Below, piece by piece: positions 43,206-50,122 of a stretch of 64,000 nt of DNA. Position 1 is the first letter of the stretch, and every line of letters starts with the position of its first letter. Position numbers and translations under genes: made by a program. A model generated the notes under the pieces. The model had not been told where the DNA came from. It saw only the letters and a list, made by a program, of their open reading frames with translations, and ran no database searches. The stretch is taken from the NCBI GenBank assembly GCA_017505725.1, contig JAFVOR010000067.1, positions 40,087-104,086 of the forward strand, written 5' to 3'. The stretch comes from Alistipes sp. (lineage in GTDB: Bacteria > Bacteroidota > Bacteroidia > Bacteroidales > Rikenellaceae).

Positions 43206-45326
43206 TTATCCGATAATCAGGAGTACCGCGTCCGAAGCAACATTGTCGCCCTCGGCAACTGCCACCTGAAGCACAGTACCCGAGTAGTCCGAAGTGATGG
43301 AGTTCTCCATCTTCATAGCCTCGAGAACTACAACCTCGTCACCGGCATTTACGGTGTCACCCTCCTTCACCTTCAGAGCGATTACACGGCCCGGAAGTGG
43401 AGCTACCACCTTGTTGCCCGAAACAGCCTTTGGTGCAGCAGGAGCCGCAGCCGAAGCAACCGGAGCATCGCTCAACTCGATGAGGATGGCATCGGTAGCA
43501 ACATTCTCACCAGGAACAACCAACAACTGCTTAACATAACCCGCAGCGTCAGCGGTGATTGAGTTCTCCATCTTCATAGCCTCGAGGAGTGCTACCTCCT
43601 GACCGAGAGCTACAGCATCGCCCACCTTAACCTTGAACTCGATAACCTTGCCAGGAAGTGGTGCTACGATAGTGTGGCCTGTAATAGGCTGAACCTTTGG
43701 CTCGGCCGGTGCCGCAGCCTCCTCCTTAGCCGGAGCCTCGGCAGCAACCTTTGCTTGATAAGCCTTGATCTTAACACCTGTGAGGTATGGCTTCGCCACG
43801 AGTGGGAACAACTCGAGCAAGAGCTCCTCCTTCTCGTTCTCTGCCAACTTCACGCCACCCGCCTCAGGGAGTTCAGGGTTTGGCTGGTGCTGATACTTCG
43901 AGATGTCGTAGTTGCTCTCCTCGCGTACGCCACAAATCTTGAAGCGGAACTCCGGATCAATCTTCACAGGGGTAGTGCCATACTCACCCTTCACGAGGCT
44001 CACGAACTGATTGTTCTTTGTGGTGTACATCTCACGACCTGCCTTCAAATCGAGAGCGCAGTTCACAGCCTGAGCACCTACAATCTGCGATGTAGGGGTT
44101 ACGAGTGGCGGAAGACCCGCCGAGAGGCGCACCTCAGGGATCAACTCCATAGCCTTAGGCAAGATATCCTCAGCCTTGAGAGCCTGCAACTGTGCCACCA
44201 TATTCGAGTACATACCGCCAGGAATCTCTGCCTCCTGAACGAGCTTGTTAGGTGCCGGGAAGCCGAAGTAAGCCTCGATCTTCTGTGCTGCATCGAGCAA
44301 GGTGTCGAAGTCATCCTTCTGTGCCGCTGCAACTGCGCGATCGAGCTGTGTCTCAACCTCCGCAGGGGTAGCGTCAACAAGTGGGTTGAATGGCTTTGGT
44401 GCAGGCTTGTCCTTGCCGAATACCGAGATATTCAACTCCGAGCGGATATCCTTCAACTGCTCGTTGATCTTTGCTACAGCCTCCATATTCACGCCCAAGT
44501 CGATACCGAGCTTCTGGCAGAAGAGGTAGATGAGCTCCAATGCTGGAGCACCTGTACCACCACCAAACCACCAACAGTTAGCATCCACAACATCTACGCC
44601 TGCTACGATAGCAGCGTATACCGATGCAAGACCATAACCAGGGGTACAGTGTGTGTGGAAATCCACAGGGATGCCTGTCGCAGCCTTGAGCTTCTTGACA
44701 AGTGCACTCACGCGCTGTGGCGGAATCAAGCCCGACATATCCTTGATGGTGATCATATCGGCACCGAGTGCAGCCAACTCCTTCGCCTTAGCCACAAAGT
44801 AGTCGTCGGTGAAGACCAGCGCAGGATTCTTCTTGCCCATCAACTTCTGGAAGAACGACAACTTCGGATACTTAGGGTCTACGGTGTAGCATACTGCACA
44901 GTCGGCAATACCACCATACTTCTTTACATACTTGATAGTAGACTTCACGTTCTCGACATCGTTCAAGCAGTCGAAGATACGCATAATACCCAAACCGCTC
45001 TCGATGGAGTTGCGGCAGAAGCCCTCGATAATCTCGTCGGTGTATGGCGCATAACCGAAGAGGTTACGGCCACGCGAAAGTGCTGTGAGTTTCGAAACAT
45101 CACCCACCTCCTTTTTGATGCTCTCGAGACGATACCACGGATTCTCACCGAGATAACGCATTACCGAATCAGGCACTGCACCGCCCCACACCTCCATTGC
45201 GAAGAAGTGTGCATCCTTGTAGTAGGGCAGACAACGCTCCACTTGAGCCTGTGTCATACGGGTTGCAAACGACGATTGCTGACCGTCGCGCAAAGTCAAA
45301 TCTCTGATTTTAAGAGTCTTAGCCAT
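43206..45326 (-). CDS. Pyruvate/oxaloacetate carboxyltransferase subunit with two biotinyl domains
   Basis: Biotin-dependent carboxyltransferase subunit (OadA/PycB type) handling CO2 transfer between carboxybiotin and pyruvate or oxaloacetate. The N-terminal DRE-TIM barrel begins IRDLTLRDGQQS; FDCLNDVENV, ITIKDMSGLIPP and DFHTHCTPGYG contain the metal ligands and catalytic Lys region. A PYC_OADA domain follows to about residue 500. Then come an Ala/Glu/Pro linker and two complete biotinyl domains in tandem, each with EAMKMEN; the biotin lysines are predicted at 585 and 672. Usual OadA proteins (about 590 residues) have one. The membrane partners OadB and OadG are not adjacent, so a soluble complex is possible. 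Confidence 0.9.
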   Translation of the reverse strand: MAKTLKIRDLTLRDGQQSSFATRMTQAQVERCLPYYKDAHFFAMEVWGGAVPDSVMRYLGENPWYRLESIKKEVGDVSKLTALSRGRNLFGYAPYTDEIIEGFCRNSIESGLGIMRIFDCLNDVENVKSTIKYVKKYGGIADCAVCYTVDPKYPKLSFFQKLMGKKNPALVFTDDYFVAKAKELAALGADMITIKDMSGLIPPQRVSALVKKLKAATGIPVDFHTHCTPGYGLASVYAAIVAGVDVVDANCWWFGGGTGAPALELIYLFCQKLGIDLGVNMEAVAKINEQLKDIRSELNISVFGKDKPAPKPFNPLVDATPAEVETQLDRAVAAAQKDDFDTLLDAAQKIEAYFGFPAPNKLVQEAEIPGGMYSNMVAQLQALKAEDILPKAMELIPEVRLSAGLPPLVTPTSQIVGAQAVNCALDLKAGREMYTTKNNQFVSLVKGEYGTTPVKIDPEFRFKICGVREESNYDISKYQHQPNPELPEAGGVKLAENEKEELLLELFPLVAKPYLTGVKIKAYQAKVAAEAPAKEEAAAPAEPKVQPITGHTIVAPLPGKVIEFKVKVGDAVALGQEVALLEAMKMENSITADAAGYVKQLLVVPGENVATDAILIELSDAPVASAAAPAAPKAVSGNKVVAPLPGRVIALKVKEGDTVNAGDEVVVLEAMKMENSITSDYSGTVLQVAVAEGDNVASDAVLLIIG

Positions 45327-45381
45327 AGTTAACTTGTTTTATATAGTTTTATAAATTCATATTTGCAGTCATTGCCAATAA

Positions 45382-45389
45382 CAAAGTTA
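45382..45389 (-). promoter_or_regulatory. -7 element of the carboxylase gene
   Basis: TAACTTTG on the minus strand, 55 nt upstream of the start codon. The -33 partner is uncertain. Confidence 0.5.
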
Positions 45390-45494
45390 ATAAAATTTCC
45401 CCTAAAACGAACAAAAAAAGCGCAAATTTTTAGAATATCTTTAAGTTTTGAAATATATGGAGCATAATTTTTTTTGAAAAAAAGTCGAAATTAT

Positions 45495-45525
45495 TTTGCA
45501 GAAATAGAAATTTAGTCTATCTTTG
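45495..45525 (+). promoter_or_regulatory. Promoter of tRNA-Met
   Basis: TTTG, exact 19-nt spacer, TATCTTTG, again followed by GCACTCGC. The -7 box lies 20 nt before the mature tRNA. Confidence 0.82.
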
Positions 45526-45545
45526 CACTCGCTTTCAGCACCAAT

Positions 45546-45619
45546 GGCGGGATAGCTCAGCTGGTTAGAGCGCATGATTCATAATCATGAGGTCGAGAGT
45601 TCAAGTCTCTCTCCCGCTA
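45546..45619 (+). tRNA. tRNA-Met (anticodon CAT), prophage insertion site
   Basis: Acceptor GGCGGGA pairs with TCCCGCT (one G-T), discriminator A. D-arm AGCTCAGCTGGTTAGAGC, anticodon stem ATGAT/ATCAT with loop TCATA giving CAT, T-arm GAGAGTTCAAGTCTCTC. Elongator Met is most likely, but a CAT tRNA could also be the tRNA-Ile2 whose C34 is modified to lysidine. The integrase gene starts 125 nt downstream, so the 3' end of this gene is the likely attachment core. Confidence 0.9.
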
Positions 45620-45625
45620 CACAAG

Positions 45626-45665
45626 GACCGTAAACAATCTACAAATCAGATTGTTATGGTCTTTT
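45626..45665 (+). terminator. Terminator after tRNA-Met
   Basis: Stem AACAATCT/AGATTGTT extended by GACC/GGTC across small bulges, followed by five T residues. Confidence 0.8.
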
Positions 45666-45744
45666 TCGTTTTTACAACGGGACAGAAGGGGGACAGCCCG
45701 ATATCGGTAGTCTACATTTTTGCTGCGGCGAAAATGTAAAAAAA

Positions 45745-46926
45745 ATGTTGCCTACACAAAACGCACGAAGCTCAACTCTTAACGAAATTCTTTCGTTTAC
45801 CTATCCTAAACTGCACACAGGGGAGTGTTGGTATATCTCTTTCTATGCTTACGATCCCGCAAGGGGCATATTGCGTAGGAAGCGTATAAAGATCAACTCT
45901 GTCGGCTCGACCTCCGAGAAAAAGCGTTATGCGGCTCAACTATGCCATCGCATATCCTCCAAGCTCGAAGGAGGTTGGAATCCGTGGGTTGATGCAGAAG
46001 CAGACCGCACATATAAGTTATTCTCTGATGCGATACAGCATTATCGCAATTATGTAACGAAGCTCCTCAATGATGGAGTGCATCGTATGTCCACCCATCA
46101 CGATTGTATTTGCTTTGCTCGTATCTTGGAGGAGTGGAACTCCTCGCAAGCGGTACCTATTAAATATGTGTATCAGTTTGACCGAACATTCTGCGTTCGG
46201 TTCCTGGACTATATATACATAGACCGCCAGAACTCCCCTCGTACAAGAAATAATTATTTGGCTTGGCTACGCACATTCAGTTCTTTCCTGGTGCAGCACC
46301 TATATCTCAAAGAGAAGCCAACTGATGGTCTTATCAGTATCGGCAAATCTTTATTGACGAAGGAACGCCAAGTGATACCGCCAGTTGATATGCAGCGATT
46401 GCACGACTATCTCGTTGCTCACAATAAGAACTATCTGCTCGTTTGCTACTTCCTGCATTATATGCTTATTCGCCCAAGAGAAATTGCGAAATTGCGATTA
46501 GGCGATATCTGTGTGGCGAAGCAAACCATCTTCATTGCAGATGTTATCTCCAAAAATAAAAAATCTGCTGTGGTTACTATGCCTGGTAAAATTATTAAGT
46601 TAATGATGGAACTCGGATATTTTAACTATCCAAGCGAGTACTATATCTTCTCCAAAGATTTCAAACCTGGTCCAGAGTGGGTAAACGAAAAGACTTATCG
46701 AGATTATTGGAGTTACTATGTTCGACCAGCTTTGAAATTTCCGAAGGAGTATAAATTCTATTCACTGAAAGATACAGGTATTACCTCGATGCTTCGTGCT
46801 GGCTACGATACTCTATCCGTCAAAGAACAGGCACGACACTCCTCTCTGTTGATGACAGACATTTACACTCCGCAAGACATTAAAGAGGCTAACCCGACTT
46901 TGTTAAACTATAATGGTATATTATAA
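45745..46926 (+). CDS. Tyrosine recombinase (phage integrase)
   Basis: Site-specific recombinase that would insert and excise the element at tRNA-Met. The 393-residue protein has an N-terminal arm-binding part, a SAM-like core-binding domain (about 105-200), and the catalytic domain: Arg in MLIRPREIAKLRLGD, Lys region VISKNKKSAVVTM, SLKDTGITSML in place of the usual HxxR box, ARHSSLLMTDIYT with the second His and the nucleophile Tyr. The Lys-Asp-Thr version of box II is common in Bacteroidota integrases. It is the only gene in this element read rightward besides hicAB. Confidence 0.9.
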   Translation: MLPTQNARSSTLNEILSFTYPKLHTGECWYISFYAYDPARGILRRKRIKINSVGSTSEKKRYAAQLCHRISSKLEGGWNPWVDAEADRTYKLFSDAIQHYRNYVTKLLNDGVHRMSTHHDCICFARILEEWNSSQAVPIKYVYQFDRTFCVRFLDYIYIDRQNSPRTRNNYLAWLRTFSSFLVQHLYLKEKPTDGLISIGKSLLTKERQVIPPVDMQRLHDYLVAHNKNYLLVCYFLHYMLIRPREIAKLRLGDICVAKQTIFIADVISKNKKSAVVTMPGKIIKLMMELGYFNYPSEYYIFSKDFKPGPEWVNEKTYRDYWSYYVRPALKFPKEYKFYSLKDTGITSMLRAGYDTLSVKEQARHSSLLMTDIYTPQDIKEANPTLLNYNGIL

Positions 46927-47023
46927 TAAGGTATGAAGAAGTTACGCCCTCCTCCAAATTGTTCCAACTCTTACACTTTTGGAATAAATTTTGCAAAGAA
47001 TAGAAAAAAAACTATTAAATAAT

Positions 47024-47071
47024 TTTGCTAATAATAGAAAAATATCTATCTTTGCATTGTCAAACAATAAC
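47024..47071 (+). promoter_or_regulatory. hicAB promoter and operator-like half of a 14-bp inverted repeat
   Basis: TTTG, exact 19-nt spacer, TATCTTTG, then TGTCAAACAATAAC at 47058-47071, which would cover the transcription start. Its perfect inverse lies just after hicB. HicB proteins with a DNA-binding C-terminus usually repress their own promoter, so this is a likely operator. Confidence 0.7.
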
Positions 47072-47082
47072 AAAACAAAGAT

Positions 47083-47262
47083 ATGAAATCAGCAGAATTA
47101 AGGAAACTTGTTGAAAGAAACGGTTGGATCTGCGTAAGGGCTTGCGGAAGTCATTACATTTACGAGAAGGAAGGAGTCCGATACACAGTTCCGTTTCACG
47201 GAAGCAAAGAAGTTGGTAAAGGATTAGAAAAGAAGATTAAAAAGGAGATGGGGCTGAAATAA
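47083..47262 (+). CDS. hicA: HicA mRNA interferase toxin
   Basis: Type II toxin that cleaves mRNA. The 59-residue protein has the small double-stranded-RNA-binding-like fold of HicA: SAELRKLVERNGWICVR, then CGSHYIYEKEG with catalytic His24, and VPFHGSKEVGKGLEKKI, the usual G-x-H and PxH...E(L/V) G pattern. The start ATG is 29 nt after the promoter's -7 box. The antitoxin gene hicB begins 35 nt after its stop, the standard order. Confidence 0.9.
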   Translation: MKSAELRKLVERNGWICVRACGSHYIYEKEGVRYTVPFHGSKEVGKGLEKKIKKEMGLK

Positions 47263-47297
47263 GCCCCTATCCCCAAAACTAGAAAGGAGATTACAAT

Positions 47298-47702
47298 ATG
47301 AAAAAGATTGAGGCAATTATCGAGAAAAATGCAGATGGCGAATATAGCGTTTACTGCGTTGATGAAATGTTCTCTGGAATGGGTGCGACCGCCGAAGAGG
47401 CAAAGGCGGATATGCTTGGAGCAATGAAGCACTATGTTGAGTCTTGCAAAGAGGATAACTACCAATATCCAGCTTGGCTCGATGGCGAATATACCATTGT
47501 TTACAAGTTTGATGCACAATCTCTCTTGCAGTATTACGCAGGGATTATTACTCCCGCTGCGTTGGGTCGTTTGTCTGGCATAAGTTCCAAGCAGTTGTGG
47601 AGCTATATGCACGGCCATTCAAAACCTCGTGAGGCGCAACGCCAGAAGATTGAAACGGCATTACACAAACTCGGTCACGAGTTGGTAACAATCTCTTTGT
47701 AG
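47298..47702 (+). CDS. hicB: HicB antitoxin
   Basis: Antitoxin of 134 residues that binds HicA. The N-terminal partial RNase H-like fold is recognisable (IEAIIEKNADGEYSVYC, MGATAEEAKADMLGAM). The C-terminal half is a helix-turn-helix: LGRLSGISSKQLWSYMHGHSKPREAQRQKI in pieces, so it should be a DNA-binding repressor. A good Shine-Dalgarno-like AAAGGAG lies 12 nt upstream. The last base of its stop codon begins the second half of the flanking inverted repeat. Confidence 0.9.
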   Translation: MKKIEAIIEKNADGEYSVYCVDEMFSGMGATAEEAKADMLGAMKHYVESCKEDNYQYPAWLDGEYTIVYKFDAQSLLQYYAGIITPAALGRLSGISSKQLWSYMHGHSKPREAQRQKIETALHKLGHELVTISL

Positions 47703-47715
47703 TTATTGTTTGACA
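47702..47715 (-). repeat. Second half of the 14-bp inverted repeat flanking hicAB
   Basis: GTTATTGTTTGACA, the exact reverse complement of 47058-47071. The two copies bracket hicAB with 630 nt between them. Confidence 0.85.
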
Positions 47716-47734
47716 GCGTTTCTTCAAAGAGTGA

Positions 47735-47762
47735 GCCCCGACAGTTTATGTCGGGGCATTTT
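47735..47762 (+). terminator. Terminator after hicB
   Basis: Stem GCCCCGACA/TGTCGGGGC with loop GTTTA, followed by ATTTTTATTTTT. Confidence 0.9.
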
Positions 47763-47833
47763 TATTTTTATCTTACTAAAAATCCCAATAGCAGAAGCAC
47801 CAATCGTCTTCTCTCTCGGCATGGTCAGTATTG

Positions 47834-48421
47834 CTAGAATAGGTATCCATAACCGGCTGTTATATAGTTTTCGTTACCAAGCCTCTGATAACCGACCTTC
47901 GGAAAATGGTGGTCTTTAAGAAGTACCCCGACTTCGAGAGATGCTCCCGGCTTTACGCCGATGGAGAGACTACCTCCGACATATGGTCGAAATTGACGCA
48001 CTTTTACAACGGTCTGCTCGACTTCTCGTTGAAGAGGTATAATTGTTGCTGAAGCACTTGTTAATCTATTCGCCTCGACTATTGCATTGACCTTATATAC
48101 TCCTGTGGTATCAGTCGAAAAGTCCAAGTCGTATTCTCGGCATTGAAGGTAATCTGAAATGATAGCAGCCGTGTCGGCTGGAACGACCACCGTTTCCCTA
48201 ATGGTATCACAGAGTTGTAATCGTGGCAAACTTTGTAATTTCGGCCAGTCTATCGGCTTGCTCCTATATAATCGAGGTGAGTCAATTTGGATGTTTGTTG
48301 CGGGTCGCTCAACATATCGCACATTCTCGATTATCTGAACCTCTTGTTGAGAGCCGATAAGCCAGCCACAAATTACACCAACGACCAACGAAACAATGAT
48401 ATATGTTAACTTTTCCTTCAT
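47834..48421 (-). CDS. Phage membrane-anchored hypothetical protein (DUF6808-like)
   Basis: Last gene of the leftward phage operon. An N-terminal transmembrane helix (YIIVSLVVGVICGWLIG) is followed by a soluble region of about 170 residues with several beta strands and a C-terminus typical of barrel-like repeats (FRPYVGGSLSIGVKPGASLEVGVLL, NYITAGYGYLF in part). Position behind the amidase and near a possible holin is where Rz-like spanin components often lie, but it lacks the usual coiled coil. Function not known; spanin-like is a guess. Confidence 0.6.
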   Translation of the reverse strand: MKEKLTYIIVSLVVGVICGWLIGSQQEVQIIENVRYVERPATNIQIDSPRLYRSKPIDWPKLQSLPRLQLCDTIRETVVVPADTAAIISDYLQCREYDLDFSTDTTGVYKVNAIVEANRLTSASATIIPLQREVEQTVVKVRQFRPYVGGSLSIGVKPGASLEVGVLLKDHHFPKVGYQRLGNENYITAGYGYLF

Positions 48422-48476
48422 TTCCTTTACATATAGAATTTCACATGCTCAAAATTTGCCATTTTTTGAGCATATA

Positions 48477-49079
48477 TTAAGCCTCATACAGCTCGATGCA
48501 CTTCTGAATCGACTCGACATACCAATCAGCGATAGCCTCTCGACCTTCCTCGCTCAATAGATAATCGAAGTCTTTTCGGTTGTCGTAAAAGAACGCTTCA
48601 ACAAGTACCGCAGGGCAAGCGGTCGTCGTCACCATATGGAATCCCGCCTCGAAGTCGTGGTCGCCATCGCTCAGATCTGCGAGCAGCTTCGCATCTGCGA
48701 AATGTTGTTTTGCACAACGCCAGAAGATCTCGGCATACTCGTCACTCTTCGTTGTACCTCTCGAAGTCCATAGAGATACGCCCCTGGCATCGTGATTTTT
48801 CGAAGCGTTAGAGTGTACCGATAAGAGCAGACAGTTCTCCTTGCCATATCTAGCACACAGTTCATTTACTCGTCTGGCTCTTTCTGACAACGAAATGTCT
48901 TCGGATTCAGGCGTAATGATATGTACCGGTATTCCAAGCGAGTGCAGTTTCTTTGCTACTCGATTAACGGTTTCACGATTTGACACCCATTCGTAAAAAG
49001 TTTTTCCCTCAAACGACCAGCGTTTGCCCGGAGTATCCTCTCCGTGGCCACCATTGAGGAGTATGTGTAGGTTACGCAT
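48477..49079 (-). CDS. N-acetylmuramoyl-L-alanine amidase (phage endolysin)
   Basis: Zinc amidase of the Amidase_3 fold, cutting peptidoglycan between MurNAc and L-Ala, used for host lysis. Zinc ligands are His12 in LNGGHGEDTPG, a Glu near 30, and His89 in LLLSVHSNAS; the catalytic Glu161 is in AVLVEAFFYDN. The 200-residue protein is a bare catalytic domain without a cell wall-binding repeat or signal peptide, so it needs a holin for release. It overlaps the small membrane protein upstream by 8 nt. Confidence 0.9.
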   Translation of the reverse strand: MRNLHILLNGGHGEDTPGKRWSFEGKTFYEWVSNRETVNRVAKKLHSLGIPVHIITPESEDISLSERARRVNELCARYGKENCLLLSVHSNASKNHDARGVSLWTSRGTTKSDEYAEIFWRCAKQHFADAKLLADLSDGDHDFEAGFHMVTTTACPAVLVEAFFYDNRKDFDYLLSEEGREAIADWYVESIQKCIELYEA

Positions 49080-49254
49080 TCTCTCCCTCCTTCTCCTTGT
49101 TATCCTCTGGGGCTATCACAATGCCCCAATAGAGCCAACCGATGAATAAACCATTTGTGTAGTTGGGTGCTGTATGCTTTCGCCAAAAGTTTATACTCGG
49201 TATAAACTGAAAGCATCTACCCCAAAATGACCGAAAAATTACCTTGAACTTCAT
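49072..49254 (-). CDS. Small phage membrane protein
   Basis: Sixty residues, one hydrophobic stretch (LFIGWLYWGIVIA) and an acidic, lysine-rich tail. It overlaps the amidase start by 8 nt, a sign of translational coupling in the lysis module. The N-terminus is basic and aromatic (KFKVIFRSFWGRCFQF). Could be a holin or accessory lysis protein; no family recognised. Confidence 0.5.
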   Translation of the reverse strand: MKFKVIFRSFWGRCFQFIPSINFWRKHTAPNYTNGLFIGWLYWGIVIAPEDNKEKEGENA

Positions 49255-49267
49255 AATCGTAGTTTTA

Positions 49268-49897
49268 TTAAATTGGTGGTAAAATGTACTCTATTTGCTC
49301 TGCTATCATCTCCATACGACCTCTTGCGTATTCGGGAGAGATGTCGGTTGTATGATTGTATTCACAAAATATATTACCTATCCAGCCATCGTCTTTTGTG
49401 GATAGTTTGCGAATAATTGCAGACTGAGAACCTGCATTGAGGAGGAATGCACGGGCTCGTTTATCTCGCACATTGTTTGAAATATCTTTGTAATAGAGGT
49501 AGTCTCGAGACGACAAGTCCGAAGCGAACTTTGCCACGCTATCCATTGGCAGGTTTTGGATATTCGATTTCATTCCATCAACACCATTTCTTCGCACCTC
49601 TATCGTTATGGATAGGTACTCTCTGTGTGTCAATGGGTGCGGTTGCACAATGTACACTCGGTCCGCTTTTAGGTCGGTCAGCAGACTCCACAGCATTCCA
49701 TATATCTGAGATATATACTCGTTTTTGCGTTGGCTCTGCTTTTTAAGTTCCTCTTCTCTACGCTGAAGCTCTAACTTCAGGAATGCCTCTTGGCGTGGCT
49801 GTTGGTGCTTCCACCACGCAATAATTATTACGCCTATTGCAGTTATGATAGGCGAAATGTATGGGGCAAAATCTTTTAATAACTGTTCCATTTCCAT
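49268..49897 (-). CDS. Phage protein with N-terminal transmembrane helix
   Basis: A 209-residue protein starting with a transmembrane segment (ISPIITAIGVIIIAWW), then a charged helix likely to form a coiled coil (EAFLKLELQRREEELKKQ) and a globular domain (KADRVYIVQPHPLTH, LSITIEVRRNGVDG, GWIGNIFCEY). The latter resembles GAF-like sensor folds in strand order, which is only an impression. It sits in the lysis module and could serve as a holin-like or superinfection protein. Unknown function. Confidence 0.6.
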   Translation of the reverse strand: MEMEQLLKDFAPYISPIITAIGVIIIAWWKHQQPRQEAFLKLELQRREEELKKQSQRKNEYISQIYGMLWSLLTDLKADRVYIVQPHPLTHREYLSITIEVRRNGVDGMKSNIQNLPMDSVAKFASDLSSRDYLYYKDISNNVRDKRARAFLLNAGSQSAIIRKLSTKDDGWIGNIFCEYNHTTDISPEYARGRMEMIAEQIEYILPPI

Positions 49898-49906
49898 ATC
49901 ACAAAA

Positions 49907-49928
49907 GTAGCCACCCGAAGGTGGCTAC
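49907..49928 (-). terminator. Hairpin terminator in the phage operon, copy 1
   Basis: Stem GTAGCCACC/GGTGGCTAC with loop CGAA, followed on the minus strand by TTTT. Nearly the same hairpin recurs near 60.2 kb, and both are flanked by AAAAGGACA. Confidence 0.7.
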
Positions 49929-49957
49929 AAAAGGACAGGTATTTGAGATCAGATGCA

Positions 49958-50110
49958 CTATCTCGGAGCATCTCTCTCTTCGTAGTTCTTTATATGATCA
50001 GACACACCCAACCAAATTTCCTCTCCCATATCGAACTCATCCGATTTGCGAACAAATGTCTTGCCTTCGTCAGCAATCCAGTGGATTGCATTATCCTTGT
50101 TTTGTTTCAT
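49958..50110 (-). CDS. Small phage protein, 50 residues
   Basis: Begins MKQNKDNAIHWIADEGKTF and ends NYEERDAPR; acidic and soluble. It lies 12 nt after the long tail-fibre-like gene and just ahead of a terminator hairpin, so it is the last gene of the tail transcript. No family recognised. Confidence 0.55.
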   Translation of the reverse strand: MKQNKDNAIHWIADEGKTFVRKSDEFDMGEEIWLGVSDHIKNYEERDAPR

Positions 50111-50122
50111 ATCTCTACTATT

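Noticed and set aside
43674-45332. A 552-codon open frame on the plus strand opposite the carboxylase gene, and many similar antisense frames across the host part
   Set aside because: They are in antiphase to strongly supported genes, have odd composition (rich in Leu, Arg, Cys, His) and no family motifs; codon bias of the real gene leaves the opposite frame open.
47710-47919. Rightward 69-codon frame after hicB
   Set aside because: It covers a terminator and the end of the opposite phage gene and shows no ribosome binding site or family likeness.
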